Shown: positions 42,284 through 50,506 of the stretch, in pieces
Layout of the letters: each line of letters begins with the position of its first letter
Numbering within the stretch: the stretch's first letter is position 1
Notes under the pieces: generated by a model
Told to the model about the DNA's origin: nothing
Databases searched by the model: none
Seen by the model: only the letters and a program-made list of their open reading frames with translations
Origin: Pedobacter miscanthi
Lineage (GTDB): Bacteria; Bacteroidota; Bacteroidia; Sphingobacteriales; Sphingobacteriaceae
Assembly (NCBI RefSeq): GCF_003315595.1
Contig: NZ_QNQU01000030.1
Span: forward strand, 1-64,000
Direction of reading: 5' to 3'
DNA length: 64,000 nt
Made by a program: the position numbers and the translations under genes

Positions 42284-44035
42284 TTATTTTACGAACTGAA
42301 TATAGCTAAAATTATATCCTCCCGCAGCTGCCAGTACTTTAATTTTTTGTTTACCTGCTTTTAAAGTAATGTTTTTGATTTCGAATGGCAAAAACTTTTT
42401 CCCATCACCGGTATTAGGCACGGCAACATCTTTAGCCACTTCTTTACCATCAATAAAAACGGAGATCTTTCCGTCAGCATGATCGGCTGCAGCATTAACT
42501 TTGAGTGTATAAACACCTTTTTGTGCAACATTTAAGGTATACTGTAACCACTCTCCTTTTTCGATATGGTTTACATAATACTTTTCGTACTGGGTAGAAT
42601 CTTTTGCAATATCTACTCCATCATTACGGTAAATCCTGCCATGGTTTCCTGCCGATCTTTTCCCTGTTGAAGTATGATAATCAGCTGTATCGGTATCAAA
42701 ATAAGCAAAACCATTTCTACCCAAATCGTAATCAACGGCATAGACAATGCTTTTATCTTTTATTACATTGGCTTTAAAAGGTTTGGTTTCGTTGCTAAAA
42801 GGCTGGCGGATCATCGCATCGATTACATCACGGTGGATAATGGTATTCTCCAGTTTCGAATAAATGGCCAGCTCCATTAAACCGCTGTAAACATTACTGT
42901 CTTTTGGTTTATTGCCACCATTATTCATGTATCTTACCAGGGCATCGTAATTTGGGTTTGATTTAATTTCCATCGGATTATTGAAACCGATCTTTTTTAA
43001 AGGCCACCAGGACCAACCGATGTTATTCTTTTCTAAGAGGTGAATGGCATCAGTAAACCATGTGTTAGAGTTTTCGCCGGTTTCGCCCAGCCAAACCGGA
43101 ACATTTTGCTCATCGCGGGCTTTTAAGATATGAGCAATTGAGTTTTGGTCGTTATAATTCCAGTATTTATGGTAACTCAATACCATATTTTTATCCCAAA
43201 CCGGGAAAATACCATTATAATTATTGCCCCAGCCATTACCTTCTATGATGATGATGTGTTTCTGATCAACCTCACGGATGGCTTTGGTAATCTCGACCAT
43301 TAATTTCCTCAATGGGGCATTTGTTTTTTCTTTTGTTCCGTTTTTATCTTCCGTTGGATTCTCGAAACCATAGTTTGGTTCATTTAAAATGTCGTAAGCA
43401 CCGATATAAGGCTCGTTTTTATAACGTTCGGCCAGTTTTTTCCAAAGTGCAATTGTTTTTGCCTGGTTAGCTTCGCTATCCCAGAGGTACGGTTTTGATG
43501 GATCGCGGTCGGCAATATTTACATCATTTCCCTGTCCGCCCGGTGCAGCATGTAAATCTAAAATCAGGTACATTTTATTGGCTTTACACCATGCCAACAG
43601 GCTATCGGTTAAGGCAAAACCTTTTTCAAGCCAGGTATTTTGGCCTGCAACCGGTTCTTTATCAACCGGCAGGGTATATAAATTATAATGCATGGGCAAA
43701 CGGATGGAGTTAAAACCCCAGCGTTTCATCGAATCCACATCTACCTTACGGGTGTGGTTGGCCAGCCATGCATCGTAAAATTCCTGGGTCTGTTTTGGCC
43801 CCATTAATTCTTCTATACGTTCGCGGATCCTGTATTGTTGCGATTCTTTATTGATTTTAAGCATGTAGCCTTCCTGTAACATCCAGCCACCTAAACCAAT
43901 GCCACGCAGCAGCACATTTTCGCCTTTCTCATTTACTATTTTTTTACCGTCGGCTTTTAAAAAACCCTGACTAAAGCCTGTAAATGAAATGAGAGAGAGC
44001 AGAAAAACATATAAAGTTGATTTTGTAAAAGTCAT
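42284..44035 (-). CDS. GH5 glycoside hydrolase with C-terminal carbohydrate-binding module
   Basis: A 583-residue exported enzyme (leader ends GFSQ). The GH5 catalytic barrel spans about 25-370: RGIGLGGWMLQEGYML near the start, the acid/base Glu219 in LNEP and the nucleophile Glu318 in WLGETG. Residues about 455-583 form a CBM6/35-like sandwich (GVDIAKDS, YYVNHIEKGEWLQYTLNV, KAGKQKIKVLAAAGGYNFSYIQF). It should cleave a beta-linked polysaccharide; with GH30 next door a beta-1,3/1,6-glucan is the best guess. It lies 26 bases after the GH30 gene and 15 before the cytochrome gene. Confidence 0.9.
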   Translation of the reverse strand: MTFTKSTLYVFLLSLISFTGFSQGFLKADGKKIVNEKGENVLLRGIGLGGWMLQEGYMLKINKESQQYRIRERIEELMGPKQTQEFYDAWLANHTRKVDVDSMKRWGFNSIRLPMHYNLYTLPVDKEPVAGQNTWLEKGFALTDSLLAWCKANKMYLILDLHAAPGGQGNDVNIADRDPSKPYLWDSEANQAKTIALWKKLAERYKNEPYIGAYDILNEPNYGFENPTEDKNGTKEKTNAPLRKLMVEITKAIREVDQKHIIIIEGNGWGNNYNGIFPVWDKNMVLSYHKYWNYNDQNSIAHILKARDEQNVPVWLGETGENSNTWFTDAIHLLEKNNIGWSWWPLKKIGFNNPMEIKSNPNYDALVRYMNNGGNKPKDSNVYSGLMELAIYSKLENTIIHRDVIDAMIRQPFSNETKPFKANVIKDKSIVYAVDYDLGRNGFAYFDTDTADYHTSTGKRSAGNHGRIYRNDGVDIAKDSTQYEKYYVNHIEKGEWLQYTLNVAQKGVYTLKVNAAADHADGKISVFIDGKEVAKDVAVPNTGDGKKFLPFEIKNITLKAGKQKIKVLAAAGGYNFSYIQFVK

Positions 44036-44061
44036 AAAAAATAAGCTTAGGTTTTAGATAA

Positions 44062-45468
44062 TTACCAGGTATAAGTAGCTACTGATCCTTTATCGAGCGC
44101 AGCAACAAGTGTTTTACCATTAATACTGATGTTAAATTCGGCAGCATTTTTTCCGCTGTTGGCCACAATTAAAACATGTTTTCCTTCAGGTGTTTTAAAT
44201 GCTACGTTTGGCAGGTCGGTTAAATCGTTTGAAGCGATACGCACCGAACCTGGGCGCACAAACTTAGAGGCATGTGCAATAGAAAAAAAGGCAAGGTTCC
44301 GGCTGTAATGGTCTTTATCAATAGTTACTGCTCCCTGGCACATCGGGCAGCCTCCCCTATCGGTATAAGGTTTATTTTCAGGATCGGCAGCCAGGTTCCA
44401 TTCGAGTACTGTTTTGCTCCAGTTGCGCGTTGCACCGATAATTAGACGTCTAACCGGATTTACAATATTAATACCGGACGAGTTTGGCTGTTCTACCACC
44501 ATCTGCTCCGAAAAGTAGATGTTTTTATCAGGGTGGGCATTGTGTACATCGCTCAAAGCATCAATTTTACCACCATAGAGGTGAAAAGCAGATCCATCGA
44601 TATACTTTTTAGCATGTGGATCATCTAAAATGGTGATCGGATAATCGGGCCTGTCGGCATTATGATCGTATATGATAATTTTGGTTTTGAGATTTGCTTT
44701 CTCAAAAGCCGGCCCCAGGAATTTCTTTATAAAAAGCGCCTGATCTGGTGCAACCATCAGCAAACTAGGGTTATTACCCGGATGCAAAGGTTCGTTCTGA
44801 ACGGTAATCGCATCAATTTGGATACCCTGCTTTTGCATTTCCTGTACATAGCGTACCAGATACTTTGCATAAACTTCGTAGTACTCAGGTTTCAACATCC
44901 CTCCACGGGCATCGTAAGTGGTTTTCATCCATAAGGGAGGAGACCATGGCGAGCCCATAATTTTTATTTTTGGGTTTATCGCAAGGATCTCCTTCATTAC
45001 CGGAATCACATCCATTTTATCGGGGCCCAAATCAAATTTTGCCTGCGTTAAATCGGTTTGTCCTTCGGGAAGGTCGTTGTAAGAAAATACTTTTTCGTTT
45101 AGGTCTGATGCACCGATACTGAGGCGGATATAACTTACCCCAATGTTATTTCCATCGGTAGCAAATAATTCTTTTAATAATGCCGCTCTTGCCGATGCCG
45201 ACATTTTAACAATATGCTGTGCACTGCCGCCTGTTAGGGCATAACCAAATCCATCGATACTCTGGAAAGTTTCCTTTTCATTGATCGTAATGGTTGGTTG
45301 ATTGTTTTTTACAGTTGAAAATTTTAAGCCTGTAGCCTGTTTGGTAAATAAAGCAGTGCGATCGGCTTTGGTTAACCAAACATCAGCCTGATTTTGTGCA
45401 ATGGCAGAAAATGACGAGCAGCTGAGCAGGCAGGCAGCTAAAAGTTGAAAGGTTTTTGTAGATGGCAT
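44062..45468 (-). CDS. GH30 glycoside hydrolase, probable endo-beta-1,6-glucanase
   Basis: A 468-residue exported enzyme (leader ends SAIAQ). The retaining GH30 barrel plus beta side domain is clear: FQSIDGFGYALTGGSA, GSPWSPPLWMKT, acid/base Glu226 in VQNEP and nucleophile Glu321 in YFSEQ, then a C-terminal sandwich ending DKGSVATYTW. GH30 members of this type are glucosylceramidase-like or beta-1,6-glucanases; in a SusCD locus of a soil Bacteroidota the latter is more probable. A Cys-rich loop GGCPMCQG is notable. The gene starts 97 bases after SusD. Confidence 0.92.
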   Translation of the reverse strand: MPSTKTFQLLAACLLSCSSFSAIAQNQADVWLTKADRTALFTKQATGLKFSTVKNNQPTITINEKETFQSIDGFGYALTGGSAQHIVKMSASARAALLKELFATDGNNIGVSYIRLSIGASDLNEKVFSYNDLPEGQTDLTQAKFDLGPDKMDVIPVMKEILAINPKIKIMGSPWSPPLWMKTTYDARGGMLKPEYYEVYAKYLVRYVQEMQKQGIQIDAITVQNEPLHPGNNPSLLMVAPDQALFIKKFLGPAFEKANLKTKIIIYDHNADRPDYPITILDDPHAKKYIDGSAFHLYGGKIDALSDVHNAHPDKNIYFSEQMVVEQPNSSGINIVNPVRRLIIGATRNWSKTVLEWNLAADPENKPYTDRGGCPMCQGAVTIDKDHYSRNLAFFSIAHASKFVRPGSVRIASNDLTDLPNVAFKTPEGKHVLIVANSGKNAAEFNISINGKTLVAALDKGSVATYTW

Positions 45469-45565
45469 AGAAAAAATATGGTTCGGATTAAAAAAACAGG
45501 AAGAAAGGTTTTAACTTTCTCCCTGTTGACAATTAAACTTTAAGCGTATTTAGATGGTGAGCATT

Positions 45566-47092
45566 TTATTTGGTTCCACCCCACTCTTTACTCTGAAGAA
45601 GTTTGGTGTTGTTTAACTCTGCCTGTGGAATCGGCAAAGTTTCGTTTTTATTTGCCTGAAACCCTTTAAAAGCCAGTTTACTTGGTGCAAGTCCCCATCT
45701 CACTAAATCAAACCATCTTTGTCCTTCTGCCACCAGTTCCAGGCGTCTCTCTTTCATGATATTATCCATAGTTACTTCAACAGGGTTTAAGCCTACACGG
45801 GCCCTTACTGCGTTGAAGAAAATATAAGCCCTGCTACCGACACCAACTGCTGCACCACTTTTTAATAATGCTTCGGCTTCCATCAAGTATGTATCAGCCA
45901 AACGAATTTCATACATATTCTGGCCAAAGTTTAACTCTAACTGGCCAACAGCTGCTTTGGTAGAAACCCTACCTGCATATTTCTCAACAAAATAACCGGT
46001 ATTATCATTGGCATGTTTATAGGTTACAATGCCTGCCTTTTCCAAACTATCTAAATTAGCAACAGTAGGTTTGTTACGCGGATCGTAGTGGATTAAATCA
46101 AATAATTCTTTGGTTATTGGCATAACGCTCCAACCCGAAACATAGTCTGGCGCTTTTGCAGCTATAACTGGCACATAATTACGTGGCCCTACCAAAATAC
46201 CCATCACATTACCCTCTCGGCTACCAACATTACTCCAGCCCATGTTTGAGGTGGTATTATAGCTGAGTTCTAAGATAGATTCTGAATTGAATTTGTTTTT
46301 CCAGTTCCACAAATCAGCAAAGTTTGTTAACAATTTATATCCATAAGTACTTGCTCCCGGTGCAGTACCATTAACCATTGCAAACTCAGCTGCAGCAGGT
46401 CCCCATTTTTGCTCCCACAGATAAACCTTACCTAAAACGGCATGAACTGCACCTTGATTTAAGCGTCCCGCATCAGCAGTAGGGATAGTTACAGGAAGAG
46501 CAGATAACGATTCTGTTAAATCTGTCTCTATCTGTTTATAAATATCTGCCGGGGCTACCTGTGTAACATCGAACATAGCAGAAGGCTCTATCTGCGTTAA
46601 TATTAATGGTATATTCTTGAAGATACGTACAAGATCAAAATAAAAGATAGCACGCAATGCTTTAGCTTCGGCGATGTACCTTGCCTTGGTAGCAGCATCC
46701 ATATTGATCCCTTCTATTTTTTTCAATAAAACGTTTGCACGGTAAATGCCGGTGAAGCCTTTACTCCACAGGTAACTTGGCGCACCTGACAATGAGTTAA
46801 CCGTATAATTATTCATTGCCTGCATATCTCCCAAATCTGATGGAGAATCAGCACCCGCATAGTGATCATCTGATGCAGAACTAAATAAATTAAGTTTTGT
46901 TAGGTATCCACTAGACTGGTTACCCAATTGATCGTAAACAGCTACCAAACCAGTAAAAGCCTGCTGTTGTGTTTGATAATAACTTGTCTCCAGAATACGT
47001 TCACGAGGATTTACATCCAACTGTTTTTGACAAGAAACTATTAGTTGAGAAGCAGTTAAAAGGGCTGCAATAGCTAAAATATTCTTTTTCAT
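45566..47092 (-). CDS. SusD/RagB-family surface glycan-binding lipoprotein
   Basis: A 508-residue SusD-like protein. The leader ends at Cys21 (LIVSC) for lipidation and surface export. The helical TPR scaffold shows RYIAEAKALRAIFYFDLVR in the N-terminal half, and the conserved C-terminal KERRLELVAEGQRWFDLVRWG is present. It forms the hinged lid over SusC and binds oligosaccharides. It lies 11 bases after SusC and upstream of GH30 and GH5, the classic order. Confidence 0.96.
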   Translation of the reverse strand: MKKNILAIAALLTASQLIVSCQKQLDVNPRERILETSYYQTQQQAFTGLVAVYDQLGNQSSGYLTKLNLFSSASDDHYAGADSPSDLGDMQAMNNYTVNSLSGAPSYLWSKGFTGIYRANVLLKKIEGINMDAATKARYIAEAKALRAIFYFDLVRIFKNIPLILTQIEPSAMFDVTQVAPADIYKQIETDLTESLSALPVTIPTADAGRLNQGAVHAVLGKVYLWEQKWGPAAAEFAMVNGTAPGASTYGYKLLTNFADLWNWKNKFNSESILELSYNTTSNMGWSNVGSREGNVMGILVGPRNYVPVIAAKAPDYVSGWSVMPITKELFDLIHYDPRNKPTVANLDSLEKAGIVTYKHANDNTGYFVEKYAGRVSTKAAVGQLELNFGQNMYEIRLADTYLMEAEALLKSGAAVGVGSRAYIFFNAVRARVGLNPVEVTMDNIMKERRLELVAEGQRWFDLVRWGLAPSKLAFKGFQANKNETLPIPQAELNNTKLLQSKEWGGTK

Positions 47093-47103
47093 TTTAATTT
47101 TTT

Positions 47104-50100
47104 TTAGAATCCAACATTTAAACCTACCATAAACGAACGGGCCTGCGGATAAATACCCCTATCTACACCCAGTACAGTTCCACCGATTTCAGGATCGTAA
47201 CCTGTATATTTTGTAATTGTCCAAAGGTTTTCACTCATCAGGTATACCCGAACTTTCTGTGCGCCAATTTTTTTAGTAACATTAAGCGGAAGATTATAAC
47301 CTATTTGAAGGGTTTTTAAGCGGAAGTAATCTCCTTTTTCCAAATAATTTTTAGAGAATTTGGTATAGTTTCCGTTAAGATCCTTATCTGCAACGCGGGG
47401 AATATCGGTTGCCGTGTTTGAAGGTGTCCATCTATCAAGAATTGTTTTTTGCCAGTTTCCATAAGTCACATCCAAACGTCTTAATCCCTGGAAGATCATA
47501 TTTCCGCCTACACCGTTTCCGAAGGCAACAAAATCAAAGTTTTTATATGCCAGATTAATAGTAATACCGTAGGTATATTTTGGAAGCGGACTACCTAAAT
47601 AAGTGCGGTCGCTTGCATTGATGGTTTCATTTCCATCTAAGTTGGCAAATTTAACATCTCCAGGTTTTGCAGAAGGTTGAAGTACTGTACCACCTGGCCC
47701 TTTATAAGCATTAACTTCTGCCTGCGACTGGAAAATACCGATCGCTTCATATCCATAAAACTCATTAAATGAACGTCCAAGTCCGGTGCGGGTAAAGTTA
47801 CCCATGCCCTGAAAGCTCTGTGCGTTATCTTCAATAAATTCTCTTCCAGGCAATAACTTGGTTATTTTATTTTTCAGGGTCGAGATATTGGCATTAACAC
47901 CTAAACTAAGTTCTCCGATTTTCTTTCTGTAACCCACCTCGAATTCGATACCTGTGTTCTGCATATCGCCAACATTTTCTGCGGCACCACCGGCTGCACC
48001 TAAATAAAGTGGGATAGAAGGTGTTTGCAATACCCCAATGGTTTTCTTTTTGAAGTAAGAAGCACTAATCGTGATATCCTTAAATAAGGTAGCATCTAAA
48101 CCAATGTCTGTTTGATGTGTTTCTTCCCATTTCAGATCAGGATTGGATAAAGCAGCCGGACTCCATCCGATAGTGCTTACATCTGTAGTGCCAAAAGTAT
48201 AATTACGTCCGCTATTAACCAATGATACATAACTGAAATCACCAATTGCGTCGTTTCCGGTAATACCGTAACTACCACGTAATTTTAAGAAATTAACGAT
48301 CTTGTTTTCTTTCCAGAAACCTTCTTTTGAAGGTACCCAACCTACTGAAGCTGAAGGGAAGTAACCAAACCTGTTGTTTGTACCAAAACGTGAAGAACCA
48401 TCACGACGGATAATACCCGTAAATAGATATTTTTCATCATAATCGTAAGTTACACGTGTAAACAAAGAGTTAACAACATGCAAAGTGGCATCACTACCAT
48501 CGCCCTGAATATCGGCTGTGGCCGGTTTATAATTTAAATTACCCTGATAAAAATCCTGTGCAATTACGTTGTTAAACCTTACATTTAAACCCTTGTTATT
48601 GTTATCCATGTAGTAACCCTGACCCAAAATAGCGTATGCATGGTGTTTACCAAAACTTTTTGAATAGCTAATGGTGTTTTCCCAGTTATAATTTAAGGTC
48701 ATGTTCATCTCACGATAAAAATTTGCCTTGGTATTAGTGTTTGACGGACTTAACCAGAATAACGGGGTATAAGATTCAGAACCATAAAAAGCGATTTTCG
48801 TTCCTAGTGATGATCTGAATTTTAAATCCTTAATAGGTTCAATTTCTAGGAAAGCATTACCAACAATGTTGTGGTCCCAACCATAGTTACCCAATCTGGT
48901 TTGAATATAAGCCAATGGGTTACTCATTTCCTGACCAACGGGTCCCGAAATACCATAAGGAAAACCGGTTCCCGGATCTCTTATAATATTTGCAATGGTA
49001 TAAGGTGATTTGCCCAGTGCAGTTGGATCGGTTTGAATAACCGGGGTAATCGGATCTAAATGGATTGCTGAACTTAGCGGACCACCAAATTCGCTATTGG
49101 TATTACCTAAAGAGCTGTTAACCGAATGGCTATAGCCTAAATTTTCTCCAAAGCTTATCCATTTTGCGGGTTTAAATGTAGAATTGATACGGATATTGGC
49201 ACGATTAAAATTAGAAATCGGTGTGGCTACAATACCTTGCTGATCGATATAACCAAAAGAAGTGTAAAAGGTAGATTTATCTGTTCCACCTGAAACACTG
49301 AACTCGTGTGTTTGCCTGCGGGCATCGTCATTAAAAACAACTGATTGCCAATCGGTACCCTCTCCGTAAGATGATGGATTTGCATACGGAAGTGTAAAAG
49401 TTCCATCAGTAGCTGCATTATAGCTATTTGTATATGCTTCATTTCTTATCGTTGCATATTCACTTGCGTTTAGCAGTTTTAGCTTTTTAGCTGGCGCCTG
49501 CGTACCGTAAAATCCATTGTAATTTATAGATAACCTTCCTTCTTTACCTTTCTTGGTTGAAATAATAATTACCCCGTTAGCCGCTCTGGCACCATAAATT
49601 GCCTGTGAAGCCGCATCTTTTAAAACCTCAATAGATTCGATGTCTGATTGATTTAAATAACCAATACCACCATTATCTACAATTACACCATCAACAACCC
49701 AAAGCGGATCGTTATTACCTGATGATGCAAAAGAGGTAAAACCCCTCACTCTCACTGTTGATGCAGACCCTGGTTGACCGTTGCCAGAAGCAATGGTTAA
49801 ACCTGAAGTTCTACCCTGCAGGGCTTGCTCCACCCTGTTGATAGGCATAGATTCCAGATCTTTTGCTTTAACACTGGAAATTGATCCTGTTACAAGCGCT
49901 TTTTTCTGCGTACCATAACCTACCACAACCACTTCGGTTAAATCTTTTGAATCGGCTTTTAGCGAAACATTAATACGGCCTCCTGCTGGAACAGTTACCG
50001 TTTGGGTTGCCATCCCGATCAGGGTGATGGTTAATTTGCCACCTACCGGAGCCTGAATAACGAAAACACCATTTGCATCTGTTGATGCTGCTTTGGTTGT

Positions 50101-50247
50101 TCCGTCAAGCTTTACTGTTACGCCAGGTAAAGGATCACCATTTTGTTCTGTTACTTTTCCTGTTACGGGAATATCCTGTGCCAATAAGGCCATCGGAAAT
50201 ACCAGGAAACAGAACATGAAGAATACGAGTGTAAATCTTCCTCTCAT
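47104..50247 (-). CDS. SusC/RagA-family TonB-linked outer-membrane transporter
   Basis: A 1047-residue SusC homologue. After a leader ending LLAQ come a carboxypeptidase-regulatory domain (VTGKVTEQNGDPLPGVTVKL), the SusC signature DLTEVVVVGYGTQKK, the plug (SMPINRVEQALQGRTSGL, DPLWVVDGVIVD, AANGVIIISTKKG) and a large barrel ending in VGLNVGF with a terminal Phe. It imports oligosaccharides with TonB. The region upstream carries a probable promoter, and the regulator gene lies behind it on the same strand. Confidence 0.96.
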   Translation of the reverse strand: MRGRFTLVFFMFCFLVFPMALLAQDIPVTGKVTEQNGDPLPGVTVKLDGTTKAASTDANGVFVIQAPVGGKLTITLIGMATQTVTVPAGGRINVSLKADSKDLTEVVVVGYGTQKKALVTGSISSVKAKDLESMPINRVEQALQGRTSGLTIASGNGQPGSASTVRVRGFTSFASSGNNDPLWVVDGVIVDNGGIGYLNQSDIESIEVLKDAASQAIYGARAANGVIIISTKKGKEGRLSINYNGFYGTQAPAKKLKLLNASEYATIRNEAYTNSYNAATDGTFTLPYANPSSYGEGTDWQSVVFNDDARRQTHEFSVSGGTDKSTFYTSFGYIDQQGIVATPISNFNRANIRINSTFKPAKWISFGENLGYSHSVNSSLGNTNSEFGGPLSSAIHLDPITPVIQTDPTALGKSPYTIANIIRDPGTGFPYGISGPVGQEMSNPLAYIQTRLGNYGWDHNIVGNAFLEIEPIKDLKFRSSLGTKIAFYGSESYTPLFWLSPSNTNTKANFYREMNMTLNYNWENTISYSKSFGKHHAYAILGQGYYMDNNNKGLNVRFNNVIAQDFYQGNLNYKPATADIQGDGSDATLHVVNSLFTRVTYDYDEKYLFTGIIRRDGSSRFGTNNRFGYFPSASVGWVPSKEGFWKENKIVNFLKLRGSYGITGNDAIGDFSYVSLVNSGRNYTFGTTDVSTIGWSPAALSNPDLKWEETHQTDIGLDATLFKDITISASYFKKKTIGVLQTPSIPLYLGAAGGAAENVGDMQNTGIEFEVGYRKKIGELSLGVNANISTLKNKITKLLPGREFIEDNAQSFQGMGNFTRTGLGRSFNEFYGYEAIGIFQSQAEVNAYKGPGGTVLQPSAKPGDVKFANLDGNETINASDRTYLGSPLPKYTYGITINLAYKNFDFVAFGNGVGGNMIFQGLRRLDVTYGNWQKTILDRWTPSNTATDIPRVADKDLNGNYTKFSKNYLEKGDYFRLKTLQIGYNLPLNVTKKIGAQKVRVYLMSENLWTITKYTGYDPEIGGTVLGVDRGIYPQARSFMVGLNVGF

Positions 50248-50315
50248 AGAATTTAGTTTTAAGTTAATATTTGGTTAGTTAACACCATAGGCTTTGGGGG
50301 CCCATTTATAAAATC

Positions 50316-50347
50316 CAAATCTATAGAGGCGCAAAACAATCGCACAA
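50316..50347 (-). promoter_or_regulatory. Probable promoter of the SusC operon
   Basis: On the minus strand TAGATTTG (50323-50316) matches the TAnnTTTG -7 box, and a TTG lies 21 bases upstream (50347-50345), the distance expected for the -33 element. About 70 bases of leader would then precede the SusC start. The 259-base gap to the regulator gene contains no other gene. Confidence 0.5.
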
Positions 50348-50506
50348 TTTAACGATACTACACAAACCATACATTAGCCCTCATTTGAAGAAAAAAGGCT
50401 TAATACAGACCTACATAAGCCCTACACCGAACGCATAAACACACTGATAAACAGATAATTAAATTATAGCAGCACAAATTGTTACAATTGTAACAAAAAC
50501 ATTGAA